Part shown: piece after piece, positions 44,240 through 54,910 of the stretch
Layout: each line of letters begins with the position of its first letter
Position numbering within the stretch: position 1 is the first letter of the stretch
Assembly (NCBI RefSeq): GCF_030867145.1
Contig: NC_134439.1
Location: 5,555,379-5,619,378 of the forward strand
Origin: Opisthocomus hoazin
Taxonomy: Eukaryota; Chordata; Aves; Opisthocomiformes; Opisthocomidae
Direction: 5' to 3'
DNA: 64,000 bases
Notes under the pieces: generated by a model
The model's input: only the letters and a program-made list of their open reading frames with translations
Told to the model about the DNA's origin: nothing
Databases searched by the model: none
Made by a program: the position numbers and the translations under genes

Positions 44240-46790
44240 GTGCAGAGGTGCCTCCCCCCTGGGGAGACCAGGGCAGCCCCCAGACTCTGCGTGGGTCCTG
44301 GGGGCCCAAAATTTTGGATGTCCCCACCCCCCCGCACCCTGCTGTCACAGCGGACACGGGAGGTGGCTCGGGCTGGCGAGCACCCAGGAACCGGGGCTGG
44401 GGTCCCTTTCTCAGCCTCCTCCCCCCACCCACTGGGTTTGGGGTGGTCCCACGGGGAGCTGGGAGCAGCCGTGCCCACCCTCTGTGCCCCCCCCGAGGCC
44501 AGGCCTTCCCAACACCCACCCTTGACCCCGCCGCACCAGGGGGGTCCCTGTGTCCCCTGGAGCCACCACCAAGGCGTTTCGTCATCCCCTTGGCAGCCCC
44601 CCAGCTCGGCCCCCATCAATGCTCTCCATTCCCAGTGAGGCAGCGCTGGGGGGGGGGGGGACATGGCTGGGTGCCACCCTGCGCCCCTCGCTCCCGCACT
44701 GCACGAAAGGACGAGTGACATCGCCACCGGCCTGTGGGTCCCCATCCTGGGGTGCAGGGATGTCTCCAGCCGTCCCCACACCCGCAGGTCCCCTGTGAGG
44801 CTGGGAGCCTGCGGGGGGGGGGGGGGGGGGGGGAGAAAGGGGCACACGTGGGTCTCTACCAAACCCACACCCAAATCCTCCGGGCAGCTCTGGGGACAGC
44901 TCTCCTTCCCCCACGGACGGGTCCGGCTGTGGGGCAGGAGGAAATGCGGAGTTACGGATGCGCGGGGCGGGGGCCGCGGGGGGCGGAGGGACGGGACCCC
45001 CGCGTCCACCTGGGGTGTCACCTCCCGGCAGTGGTGGTCTCGCAGGGGGTGTGGATTGGCCCAGCAGCCCTTCCGGCGGGCTTTTCACCGGGGGCATTGT
45101 CCGGAGGGGTCCCCGGGCTTCAATCCCTATGCAAAGCCCCCCCCTGCTGACGCCCCCCCTCCCTCTTCCCTTCCGGCTCCCTGCCAGCTCCCCCGGCCCC
45201 TAATCCCCCGGGAGTCGGGGGGGGGGACAGGGCTGGTGGTGGGGCGTGTGGCAGCGGGGACAGTGGGGGATTTTGCAGTGGGGGCCGTGTCGTGTGGTCA
45301 CACCCCCCCCCCCACCCCGTGCTCACCCCTGGCCTGGTGCGTGCACATGCACGTGCACACGCGTGTGCACCCCTCCGCGGCACGGCCGCTGCCCGCTGTG
45401 CCCGCTGTCTGCGGCCAGGGCAGCGCGTGGCAGCTGCCCCCCCCCCTCCCCAGGCACCCCCGGGCTGCCAGGAATCCCCCCGCTGCGTTCCCAAGTGAGA
45501 AAAAGAAGGAAAACAACGAAATTTCCAGAAAATTTTTCTACGAGGAAAAATAAAGGCTGGAAGGGGGGTTACAGATAGGGGGGCAGAGACTCATTAACGG
45601 GGGGGGGGGGGGCAAGTGCTGCGGCACATGGGCTCCCCGACGTCACGACGTGCTAATTCATTCCCATTACACCATCGCCGGCGAGGATAAATTCACAGGC
45701 ACAGCCCCCCCCCCCCCGGCTGCGAGATCAGCCGCCGCGGCCTCACCAGCACCCCCGCTGCGCCCACGGCCGGGGACCAGCCACCCCCCCCCTCCACGTC
45801 CCCCTCGTCCCCGGGGGTCCCAGTCCCAGACGGGGCGGGGGAAGGAGTGTGGCTCTGTCCCCAGGATGTCACATCCTTGATTCCCCCCCCCCCCCCCGCG
45901 GGGTAAAGTGACACGGGGGACGCTGCCCTCCCTGGGAGACACAGTGGGACTCCCGGGGTGACGCTTGTCACCAGTGTCCCCGCGCAAGGAGGACTCGCTC
46001 GGGCCCAGGGGGTAGAGCAGGGCTGGGGACCGTGTCCTGACTGTCACCTCGAAGAGCCTCCGCCGGCCTCGTCTGCCCGTGACGGGGATGCTCCGGGGTG
46101 TCCCCGGCCCGGCTTGGTCCCCTCCGACGCGGTGTCCCTCGGGATGGGACAGTCTCAGCCCTCCGCGGCGAGGGAGCGCCGGGATTTTGGGTCCCAACCT
46201 CCCTGCAGCCAGGCAGCCGCTCCGCAGCGACCTCCTCGAGGCCAAACCCCCCCCCACTTCAAGCCCCGTGCCTCAGTTTCCCCTCCGCAGACGAGCTGAC
46301 GCGACATGGCACGTCGCACACCCGAGAGCACGGGGTGGGTGGTGAGGGTGGCAGCGTGTGCCCCCCCGTGCCCGCTCCCTCCCGGCCATGCCGAAACGCG
46401 AGGGGCCGGGGAGGAAGCGGCTCTGCCCCACGGGCCCCGTCCCTCCCCAGCGCAGCCGCAGCGCCGAGCCTGCGCCCCGGCAGGATTTCCAGTCCGCCGA
46501 GAGCCCAGCCCCGGCTTCAGCCAGGCCCCGGCGTCGCCCCGTGCCTCAGTTTCTCCTCCTGGAGCTGCAGGATCCAGCATCCCCATCCCTGGGGTCTCCA
46601 GTGCCGGCTCGGGGCAGGGGTCAGAGCCTTTGGGGGGGGATTATTGGGCACCCCCCCGCTCCATGTCACCTCTGCGACGCGTCTCTGTCCCACGTCTCAC
46701 TGCTCCTGGGCTGACCCCGGGAGCAAATCCCCGGCAGAGGCACCAGGCAGGAGCCAGCCCCGCTCAGGGTGCTTGCCCGTGGCCCTCTGT
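44240..46790. other. TBX21-TBKBP1 intergenic DNA, proximal part
   Basis: No coding exon is recognisable. It includes a run of about 23 G near 44813-44835. An AT-richer pair of islands at 45485-45705 is listed separately. The remainder is GC-rich sequence without clear repeats. Confidence 0.5.
45485..45705. promoter_or_regulatory. Candidate regulatory islands upstream of TBX21
   Basis: Two AT-richer islands flank a G-run. The first (about 45495-45555) holds GGAAAA (NFAT-type) and TTTCCAGAAAATTTTT. The second (about 45640-45700) holds a CRE-like GACGTCAC (45640-45647; reverse complement GTGACGTC) followed by GACGTG, CTAATTCATT and GGATAA. They lie 2.2-2.4 kb upstream of the TBX21 start codon. 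Function is inferred from motifs only. Confidence 0.3.
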
Positions 46791-46799
46791 CCGTGAGCC

Positions 46800-47012
46800 C
46801 TGCTGTCCCCAAGCCCCACTGTCCCCAAGCCCCACTGTTCCCGAGCCCTGCTGTCCCCAAGCCCTGCTGTCCCCACACCCCGCTGTCCCCAAGCCCTGCT
46901 GTCCCCGAGTCCCGCTGTCCCCAAGCCCCGCTGTCCCTGAGCCCCGCTGTCCCCACACCCCACTGTCCCCACACCCCGCTGTCCCCATGTCCCGCTGTCC
47001 CCACGCCACCCT
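46800..47012. repeat. 16-bp minisatellite
   Basis: About 13 tandem copies of TGTCCCCAAGCCCCRC occur, with variants CACACCCC and GAGCCCTG in the second half. The open frames through it are repeat translations. Confidence 0.92.
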
Positions 47013-47039
47013 CCCGCCCAGACCCCGGGCAGCCGTGGG

Positions 47040-47300
47040 TGCCGCTGCCGGGATTCGCTTTTCCGGCAGGAATTCGGCTGCTGGGGACCGAGGGGAAACT
47101 TTGGGGTTATTTTCTTGGTAATCGGCGTTGTTCCTGTTTTCATTATTAAAACGAGCGCGAGGGCACCGGGCACCCACGGGGGCTAAATTTGGTCTCAAGG
47201 AAAACCAAGTGCCCCCCCCCCCCCCCCCCGAGGAATTTGCATCTCGCCGCTGCTCGAAGGCAGCGCGTTGCTGAGAAGCTCATGGAGGCATGAAGGCAAA
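47040..47300. promoter_or_regulatory. Unique AT-richer island with a perfect octamer
   Basis: This non-repetitive island contains CTTTTCCGG, GGTTATTTTC, CATTATTAAAAC and AAATTTGG, a C-run, and then a perfect octamer ATTTGCAT (47235-47242). It stands between two minisatellites about 4 kb upstream of TBX21. It is a candidate conserved element; no direct evidence of function is visible. Confidence 0.35.
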
Positions 47301-48590
47301 CCGCAGCGCGGCCGGGCCGGCCACCTGCCACCCCCCGGGGGACCCCCAGCACGGCCGCCCAGGGGCCCCATCCTGCACCTGGGGGTCTCCAGCACCGCTG
47401 CTCCCACGTCCAGGGGCCGGGGGGTGCGGGGTGCCACGAAGCCACGTCGCTCGTCCCTCCCTGCTGTACCCCGGAGCGATGCTGCCGAGCCCCCAGACAG
47501 CCCGCCCAGGGTCCCACCCTGCAAAGCCCCCCCCCTCCTGCACCCCGACCCTGGCCGTCCCACGGTCCCCAGCACCCTGTGCCCCCCCCAAAGCGCAGCC
47601 AGCTCCCACCCCACCAGCAGCGTCCCACGAGTCAGAGCGGGCAGGGGAAACCGTGTCGCCGGAGGGGATGAGGCAGAGCCAGCGGCCGGTTTGGGGGGGA
47701 TCAGGACCCACGGCGGTGGGTCCCAGCCCCCCCACCCTCCCCACGCCGCTGCTCCCCACCCTGCACCCCAGCACTGTCACCCCCCTCCCTGCCTCAGCCC
47801 CCCCCCTCAGCTCCACCCCAGCCCTTCGGCAGCCCCGCGTGGGGGGAAGCCCCACTGGGGTGGGGGGGAGGAAGGGAGCGAGGGGGGGGGGCTTCCCCTG
47901 AGCACCCCCGAACCACCTCCCACTTGGTGGGATGAATTCCGACCGGTGCTGGGAGGATGCTCAGCACCTCCCGCCGCCGGACCCCATGGGTGCTGGGGGT
48001 GGGTGCTGCCCCTTCCCCAGCCCCGCCGGGGCCGTGCCTGGGCCCGTCGGGGGTGACAAGGCGGTGGCAGCTCCCGGGGGGGGGCGGGGGGGGGTTCAGC
48101 GAGCAGGGGGGGGGCCGAGCAGACGGCTCCTTAATCTCGGGGAAGGAAGCGGCTCCGGTTACGGAGCTGCCCGCGGTGTAAACGGAGAGCGACAGGAAGA
48201 GAAGTCATTAACATCGTTCCAGCCGCTGCCACCCAACACCCCCCCGCCACCCCCCCCGGTGCCCGGCCCCGGGCTGGGGCATCAGCTGGGGCCGGGGGTC
48301 CGGCCGTGGGACCCCCCCCACCCGCGATGCCCCGGGGCTCGGGGTGGGGGGACGCTGCCCGCTGGCCCCGGGAGGGTGGAAGGCTCCCGTCCCTCCTCCT
48401 CCTCCTCGCCCGGGCCGTGGGAGCCCGCGTGGGAGGTGATGGGGTGGAGGGGGGCAGCTCCCCACCCCGGCCCTGTCCTCTCGTCACCGCGTCCGGGGTG
48501 CCACCGCGTCCGGGGTGTCACCGTGTCCGGGGTGTCACCGTCACCCCGAGCGTGGGGCAGGAGGGCCGAGGCGCGTCGGTGAGCGTGGGG
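47300..48590. other. Intergenic DNA, no gene seen
   Basis: GC-rich unique sequence. A less GC-rich patch at about 48120-48230 (CTTAATCTCGGGG, GTGTAAACGG, GTCATTAACATCG) is the only notable feature. Long open frames are low-complexity Pro/Gly/Arg translations without homology that I recognise. Confidence 0.5.
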
Positions 48591-49440
48591 CCGTGTGGGT
48601 GTGCAAGGGGGTTGGTGTGGGTGTGCAAGAGGGCTGGGAGGGGTGCGAATGGGTGTGCAAGGGGGGAGTTGTGTGCACACCAGCATGCAAGGAAGCTGGA
48701 GTGTGCATGAGTGGGTGTGGGTGTGCAAGGAGCTGGAGGGATGTGCGTGTGCAAGGTGGCATGGGTGTGAGGGGGTGCCAGTGTGTGCATGGGCGTGCAA
48801 GGGGGGCCTGTGTGTGCGTGGGTAAGGGGGCAGGGGAGGTGGTGTGCCCACGGGTATGCAAGGGGCCGGGGTGGGTGTGCAAGGGGCCAGCATGCCCATG
48901 GGTGTCCCAGGGGTTGGGGGGTGTGTGTAGGGGGGGTGGTGTGCCTGTGGGTGTGCAAGGGGCTGGGGTGGGTGTGTGAGGGACTGGTGTGAGTGTGGGT
49001 GTGCAAAGGGTCGGAGTGGATGTGCAAGGGGCCGGTGTGCCTACAGGTGTGCAAGGGTCTGGGTTGTGGGTGCAAAGGCCTGGGGTGGGTGTGCGAGGGG
49101 CCGGTGTGGGTGTGCGAGGGGCCGGTGTGTCCATGGGTGTGCAAGGGACCGGGGTGGGTGTGCAAGGGGTCTGGTGAGAGTGTGGGTGTGCAAGGGGTTG
49201 GAGTGGGTGTGCAAGGGAGCCGGTGTGAGTGTGGGTGTGCAAGGGACCGGGGTGGATGTGCGAGGGACCGGGGTGGGTGTGTGAGGGGCCGGTGTGTCCA
49301 TGGGTGTGCAAGGGGTCGGGGTGGGTGTGGGTGTGCAAGGGGTCTGGGTGTGTGCACGAGGGGCCGGTGTGAGTGTGGGTGTGCGAGGGGCCGGGGTGCC
49401 CACGGGTGTGCGCAGAGCTGTGCCGCACGCGTGCAAGGAC
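48590..49440. repeat. GTGTGCAAGGGG minisatellite
   Basis: An 850-bp array of units of about 24-30 bp is built on GGTGTGCAAGGGGCCGGTGT and GGGTGTGCGAGGGGCCGG. One strand is G/T-rich, and all its reading frames are artefacts of the repeat. Confidence 0.92.
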
Positions 49441-49644
49441 ACCAGCGTGAGCGTGCCCACACGGACCCAGGACCCCCCCACCCCCCCCGTGTCCCTGTGC
49501 CACGCAGGGGGTCCCTCACCCCCCCGACTCCCCCACCGGGCCCGGGGGGGTCCGTGTCGCCCCTCGCCCGCTCCCGTACCGGGAGATTTGCTTCAGCCGG
49601 AGCCGGCTTCCTGGCTCGGTGGGGAGCCCCGGGGGGGGTCGCAG

Positions 49645-49677
<33 letters not shown>
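49645..49677. repeat. Uninterrupted run of about 33 C
   Basis: A pure poly-C tract lies between GGTCGCAG and GCTGTCCGG. Its exact length is the kind of feature that assemblies get wrong. Confidence 0.9.
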
Positions 49678-49678
<1 letters not shown>

Positions 49679-49689
49679 CTGTCCGGGCG

Positions 49690-50030
49690 GCTTAGCGTGA
49701 CGGGGCCGCGGGGGGTCGGGGCTCGGGCCCCCGGCCCTTCCTCTTCGTCAGCGGGAGGCGAAGGCCGGGGAGTGAAGTGCGCTGAGCGGGGGGGGGGGGG
49801 GATGGAGGGGGGGGGGGACACAGACACGGGCTACAGCTTCTGACAGGGCGCGGCCCCGGGGGGCACACGCGTGTCCGCGACCCTCCCCCCCCCGCCGCCA
49901 CCCTCCCGAGGGTCCCCAGGGGTGGGGGTGGGGTCCCGTGGGGACAAGGGGGGGACCGGACCCCTCTGGGATGGGGCTGAGGATGCTCCAGCCTGGCAGA
50001 AGAGGCGGCGGCGCCTGATCCTGCCCCACG
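49690..50030. other. Intergenic DNA, no gene seen
   Basis: GC-rich sequence with several G-runs (for example 49788-49800). No coding signal or clear regulatory motif was recognised. Confidence 0.4.
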
Positions 50031-50545
50031 GGGAGCGATCCTGCCCCCACGGGGCCCGATCCTGCCCCCACGGGGATCGATCCTGCCCCTGTGGGTCCCA
50101 GTCGCCCCCTTCGGGGGTCCTGTCCTTCCAGGCAGGGTCTCATCCTGCCCCTCTCGGTCCCACCATGTCCAGCAGGGTCCCAGCTGGGTCTCCAGATCCT
50201 GCCCCCACCCCCCCGCCCCCGGGATCCCACCCTGCCTCGTGCGCTTCAGGGTCCCACCTTCTCCCATAGGGTCTCATCCTGCCCCACAGATCCTGGTCCT
50301 GCTTCCCAGGGACCCAGCCTGCCCCACAGGAAGCAATCCTGCCCCATAAGAACCTGTGGGGCAGGACTGGACCCCATGGGGGGGTCCAATCCTGCCCCAT
50401 GGGGTCCAATCCTGCCCCGCAGGTTCTCGTCCTGTCCCGCAGGGTCCTGCCCTGCCATGAAGGGTCCCATCCTGACCCATCAGGTCCCACGCAGACCCAC
50501 AGGGTCCGACACGGCTCTGGAGGGCCCGATCCTGCCCCGGGGGGG
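50030..50545. repeat. Minisatellite of TCCTGCCCC units
   Basis: Irregular tandem units of roughly 20-30 bp are built on GATCCTGCCCCACGGGG and GGGTCCCATCCTGCCCC. They degrade towards both ends. Confidence 0.85.
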
Positions 50546-50904
50546 GGTGGCACGGGCCGGGGGAGGCAGCCGGAGGCAGGGGACGGACGCTCGCCGCGTG
50601 CCAAACGGCAGAGCCGGGAGCTAAAAATACCCACGGGGCCCAAGCCGACGGAAGTGGAGGTGTCGGCACCGGCTGCTCAGGACCGGGGGGGGCTGAGCTC
50701 AGGTGTCCTGGCCCCCGTTGGGGACCCTCAAACCCAGCAGCGGGACCCCACCGAAGTGGGTGGCAGCACCGGCTGCTGGGTCCCCACCGTGGGGCACCCC
50801 GAAACACCCCAAGGCGGGAGGAGCATCACGGGCACCCACGCCGCGGTGGGCGCACCCAGGCCGGCTTGCGCCCACCGCCACGGCGGGGGCACGGCCAGGG
50901 GCCT

Positions 50905-51080
50905 TCGGGAAATGCAAAGTGACAAATGACGCCCCGCGTGCGCTAATTGATGTGACGCGGGGCTGACACCACGGTCGCACCCGGGGCCGGCGCGCGGGAA
51001 GAGGAGAGATAACAGAAAAAAATAAAAATAAATAAAAAAAAAAAAAAAGAAAATCCAATCAAATGTTAAAAATAGGTCAG
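50905..51080. promoter_or_regulatory. Candidate regulatory island with inverted repeat and AT tract
   Basis: A short inverted repeat GCCCCGCG (50931-50938) / CGCGGGGC (50956-50963) encloses GCTAATTGATG. TGAC cores lie on both sides. It is followed by AGAGATAACAG (GATA core) and a 40-bp A-rich tract (about 51017-51060), then CCAATCAAATG with a CCAAT box. It lies 7.7 kb upstream of TBX21. Function is inferred only. Confidence 0.3.
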
Positions 51081-51220
51081 GGGAAAGGAGCCGGGGCCGG
51101 TTTCATTGCAGCCGCCGGTGAAAAGCAGCCGCCCGCGGGTCCAGCCGGCGCGGGGGGAGCCGAAAATGAGGGAGGGGGGCGATGGAGGAGGAAGGGGACG
51201 CGACACGCTGTCGGCATTGC

Positions 51221-51616
51221 GTGGTGAGACCCCAGCCCCAAGTCCCACCTGCCCAGAGCTCGGCGTGGTGAGACCCCAGCCCCAAGTCCCACCTGCCCAG
51301 AGCTCGGCGTGGTGAGACCCCAGCCCCAAGTCCCACCTGCCCAGAGCTCGGCGTGGTGAGACCCCAGCCCCAAGTCCCACCTGCCCAGAGCTCGGCGTGG
51401 TGAGACCCCAACCCCAAGTCCCACCTGCCCAAAGCTCGGCGTGGTGAGACCCCCAGCCCCAAGTCCCACCTGCCCAAAGCTCGGCGTGATGAGACCCCAG
51501 CCCCAAGTCCCATCTGCCCAAAGCTCGGCGTGGTGAGACCCCAACCCCAAGTCCCACCTGCCCAAAGCTCGGCGTGGTGAGACCCCAGCCCCAAGTCCCA
51601 CCTGCCCAAAGCTCGG
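51221..51616. repeat. 44-bp minisatellite
   Basis: About nine near-identical 44-bp units start with CGGCGTGGTGAGACCCCAGC and contain CAAGTCCCACCTGCCCARAG. The landmark CGGCGTGGTG recurs at 51261 and 51305. Low divergence between copies suggests recent expansion. One strand reads open as LGRWDLGLGSHHAEL repeats, an artefact. Confidence 0.95.
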
Positions 51617-53035
51617 CTCTGCCGCAGCGCCGGGGCTCGGCATCAGACCAGGACGCTCCCACTGCTGCAAGCAGGGCTGGATTTGTCCCCAAAAAGTCAC
51701 TTTCCCAGCCCCAAGCTGCCCCGCGGGTGCTGGAGGGCTTTTGGGGGGCCCCCAAGGATTCCCGTGGAGGGGGGTTCAAGGCAGGACTGCAGCGGGGACC
51801 GCTGGGGCTGTGTTCCCCGTGAGGGTGGCCCGGTGCCCGGGGTGGCCTCGTGCTGGCGGTGGCCGTGGCCGCCGTCCCAGCGGGTCGCAGGGAGTTCAGG
51901 CTGCCGGCGTGGGTGTCGATGGCCCCCGGGCGCCCGCCTGGTGCTGGATTTCGGGCCAGCGGCCAGAGCAGGGCCACCAGCGGGTCACGGACGTCACAGC
52001 CCCGCGCGTCCCTGCGGCCGTGGCGAGAGCCAGGACCTGCAGCAGGAGCCGAGGCGCAGCTCCCACGGGGCCACCGCCATGGCCGGCCACCACCGCGCTG
52101 TCCCCGAGAGCCACACAGGGACCAGGGGACAAGTTTTCTGTCCCTCGCTCCGCTGCATCATGGAGCATCACCCCCTGTATCCCACCCTGGTGACAACCGG
52201 GGATGGGGGTGCCCAGGCAGAGGGTGACTTGGGGGGGGGACACGATGACTTGTCTTCCAGTAGACACCCCCCTGTTGGATGCTCGATCCGGGTGACCCCC
52301 AGTTTAACCCCACTTACGGCGCCGGCAGACGCTGCCCCCGACGCAGATGGGTTGTGACAGCCGAGAAGTCCCCCCCGGCGGGCGCTCGGCGAGGCGCTGG
52401 CCGCGGCGGGGGGAGCGCGAAGGCCCATGTCACGGCGCGTTGGCTCCGTCACCTCCCCGCAGCGAGATGGCGGGTCCCGCGCGCGAGGCCGGGGCCGGGT
52501 CGGCAGCCGGAGGGTCCCTGGGGGGGACCCGGTGGCACTTGTCTCTCCGCAGGATCCGTGATGGCGCTGGGCACATGGCAGCCGGGGCCGCGTGCGTGTC
52601 CCCCCTCCCCGCTGTCATCTGAGGCCGCGGCCCCCCTGATGGCTGTGAACATGGCGGGGGGGGGATCACCACAGATGGATACTGCAGAGCTGATCCCATC
52701 ACGAGGATGAGGAAGGACACCGGCGCGGCTTGGCCAGGAGGCGACATGCCACATCTTCCCTGGGGTGACAGGGTTGGCACATCCCAGGCGTCAAGGGCAG
52801 GGGGTCCCCAGGGACTGTGGGACCCCCACCCCACCCCCCCCGAGGCCTTAGGGAGCTGGGAGAGGGAGGGCGAGGCACGTGCGAAAGCCTTCTGCCTCCC
52901 CAGGAAGAGCATCTGCGAAAGGTCAGGCAGCTGCCGGCGCGCGTGCGGGGAGGGGACCAGCACCCAGCGGTGCCGCGGCCGGAGCCGGAGCTGGCAGGGG
53001 AGCGACGGGCAGCTGCTGCCTGCAGCGAGGGCCAG
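51617..53035. other. Intergenic DNA, no gene seen
   Basis: GC-rich unique sequence. Several ATGGCGG (YY1-like) sequences occur at about 52465, 52562 and 52650, with CpG-dense DNA at about 52330-52560. This could be an unannotated promoter, but I see no exon structure to go with it. Confidence 0.4.
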
Positions 53036-53039
53036 CTGG

Positions 53040-53990
53040 GCACCCCGGGGCGAGGCGGGCATCCCGGGGCGATGCTGGGACCCCAGGGTGATGCAGGGAC
53101 CCCAGGGTGATGCAGGGACCCCAGGGTGATGCAGGTACCAGGTACCCAGCCTGGATGTAGGCACCCCAGGGTGATGCTGGGACCCCAGGGTGATGCAGGG
53201 ACCCCAGGGTGATGCAGGCATCAGGTACCCAGCCTGGATGCAGGCACTCAGGGGTGATGCTGGGACCCCAGGGTGATGCTGGGACCCCAGGGTGATGCAG
53301 GGACCGGGTACCCGTCCTAGATGCAGGCACCCAGGGGCGATGCAGGGACCAGGCACCCCAGGGTGATGCAGAGACCCCAGGGTGATGCAGGGACAAGGCA
53401 CCCAGCCTGGATGCAGGCACCCAGGGGTGATGCAGGCACCTGGGGTGATGCTGGTACCCGAGGATGATGCAGGGACCAGACCCCCTGGCTGGATGCAGGG
53501 ACCCCAGGGCGATGCAGGGACCAGGTACCCGCCCTAGATGCAGGCACCCAGGAGTGATGCAAGCACCTGGGGTGATGCTGGTACCCCAGGGTGATGGAGG
53601 GACCAGACCCTCTGGCTGGATGCAGTCACCCCAGGTGGATGTGGGTACCAGGTACCCGGTCTGGATGCAGGCACCCAGGGGTGATGCTGGCACCCAGGAC
53701 GATGCCAACAAACAGGGTACCCAGCCTGGATGCAGGCACCCGGGGGTGATGCTGGTACCCCAGGGTGATGCAGGGACCAGATACCCGTCCTGGATGCAGG
53801 CACCCAGGGGTGATGCTGGCACCCAGGATGATGCCAACAAATGGGGTACCCAGCCTGGATGCAGGCACCCAGGGGTGATGCTGATACCCCAGAGTGATGC
53901 AGGGACCAGGCACCCAGCCTGGATGCAGGCACCCGGGGGTGATGTGAGCACCCTAGAGTGACGTGGGCTCCGCAGGGCGATGCGGGCACC
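53040..53990. repeat. Composite GATGCAGGNACC minisatellite
   Basis: A 0.95-kb array has two alternating building blocks: about 20 bp (GGGACCCCAGGGTGATGCA) and a longer unit containing ACCAGGTACCCAGCCTGGAT and GCAGGCACCCAGGGGTGATG. In the right half the two blocks recur together as larger units. Confidence 0.92.
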
Positions 53991-54179
53991 CCCGGGAAGG
54001 GGCCGAGCTGAGAAGCTGAAGCGCAGCAGCCCCGAGTCCTTTGCAGAAGACGTGGGCCAAGATCTGAGACCACGGTCACCGCCACCGGTCGTGCCACCTC
54101 CGCGTGCGGGGGTGAAGGGCTTCTCCCCAAGAGCGTGGGCAAAGCCCCCCGCGCGGGCCGGGGTCCCTTCCCCCGGCTG

Positions 54180-54910
54180 GGCAGCCCCTCCATTTCTTAT
54201 AAACGCCTCTGGCGATGCTGCCCCGTGACACGGCAGCTCTGGGGCTTGTGGTTGAACCCCAGGGCTCCGGCTTTGACTCACACCGGATCCGCAGCCGAGA
54301 GGGGCCTTTCGGCGCCCACGGCTGGAAAGAAACGCTCACCCGGGCACGAGAGCCGGGCGCTTCCTCGCAGCGCCGTTTCCTATAAACCCCGACGGAGGGG
54401 AGCTGGGCCGAGCCGGGGGTCCCCTGGAGCCGTGGGGATCCTTCCAGCCCGGTTTGGGGGGGATCAGCTTGTCCACGCGGGTGATCCCCACGAGCGTACG
54501 GAGCCCGTCAGCGGGCGAAGTCAAAAGGAGCGAGCAACACCCAGGGCAAGGCATCAGCACAACCCTTACTAGACATCAGAGAATCCCCCTGGGCAGCACC
54601 CGCAGCTGGGGACGCTGGGCTGTCACCGCCGTCCTCCCTTGCCTGGAGCTGGCCCCGAATGCCCGGCGATGGGGCAGGAGCCCCCCAGGTCCCCCTCCCC
54701 GCGCCGCAGGACCCAGCCGCGGGAGAAAGCGGCCCCGGCGCGGCGAGAGCTGCTGCATTTTTCCCCTAAATGAGGGAAACGGCGAGAAAAGAGAAAAAAA
54801 AAAACCCCAAACCCCGAAAGCCTGCTGGAAAAAGAAACTTTTCAGCCGGCCCAAAATAAGAGGGGTTTTTTTTTGCTGGGAATTAAAAAAGAAAGTTGCC
54901 TCATAGGGAA
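54180..54910. promoter_or_regulatory. Candidate immune-type enhancer cluster
   Basis: This unique, AT-richer island holds a RUNX site TGTGGTT (54247-54253), an AP-1 site TGACTCA (54274-54280) and two related TTTCYTATAAAC elements (about 54192 and 54378). An ISRE/IRF match GAAAAAGAAACT (54828-54839, reverse complement AGTTTCTTTTTC) and a second A-rich GGAATTAAAAAAGAAAG follow. It lies about 11 kb upstream of TBX21 and about 4 kb beyond the TBKBP1 3' end. RUNX, AP-1 and IRF factors are known regulators of T-bet in mammals. Linking this island to TBX21 is inference. Confidence 0.4.

Noticed and set aside
48518-49519. 333-codon His/Pro/Thr-rich frame
   Set aside because: It is a translation of the GTGTGCAAGGGG minisatellite, with no supporting gene signals.
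51077-51977. 303-codon repeat frame (LGRWDLGLGSHHAEL type)
   Set aside because: It is a product of the 44-bp array read across its period. Copies fall in different frames and no gene structure is visible.
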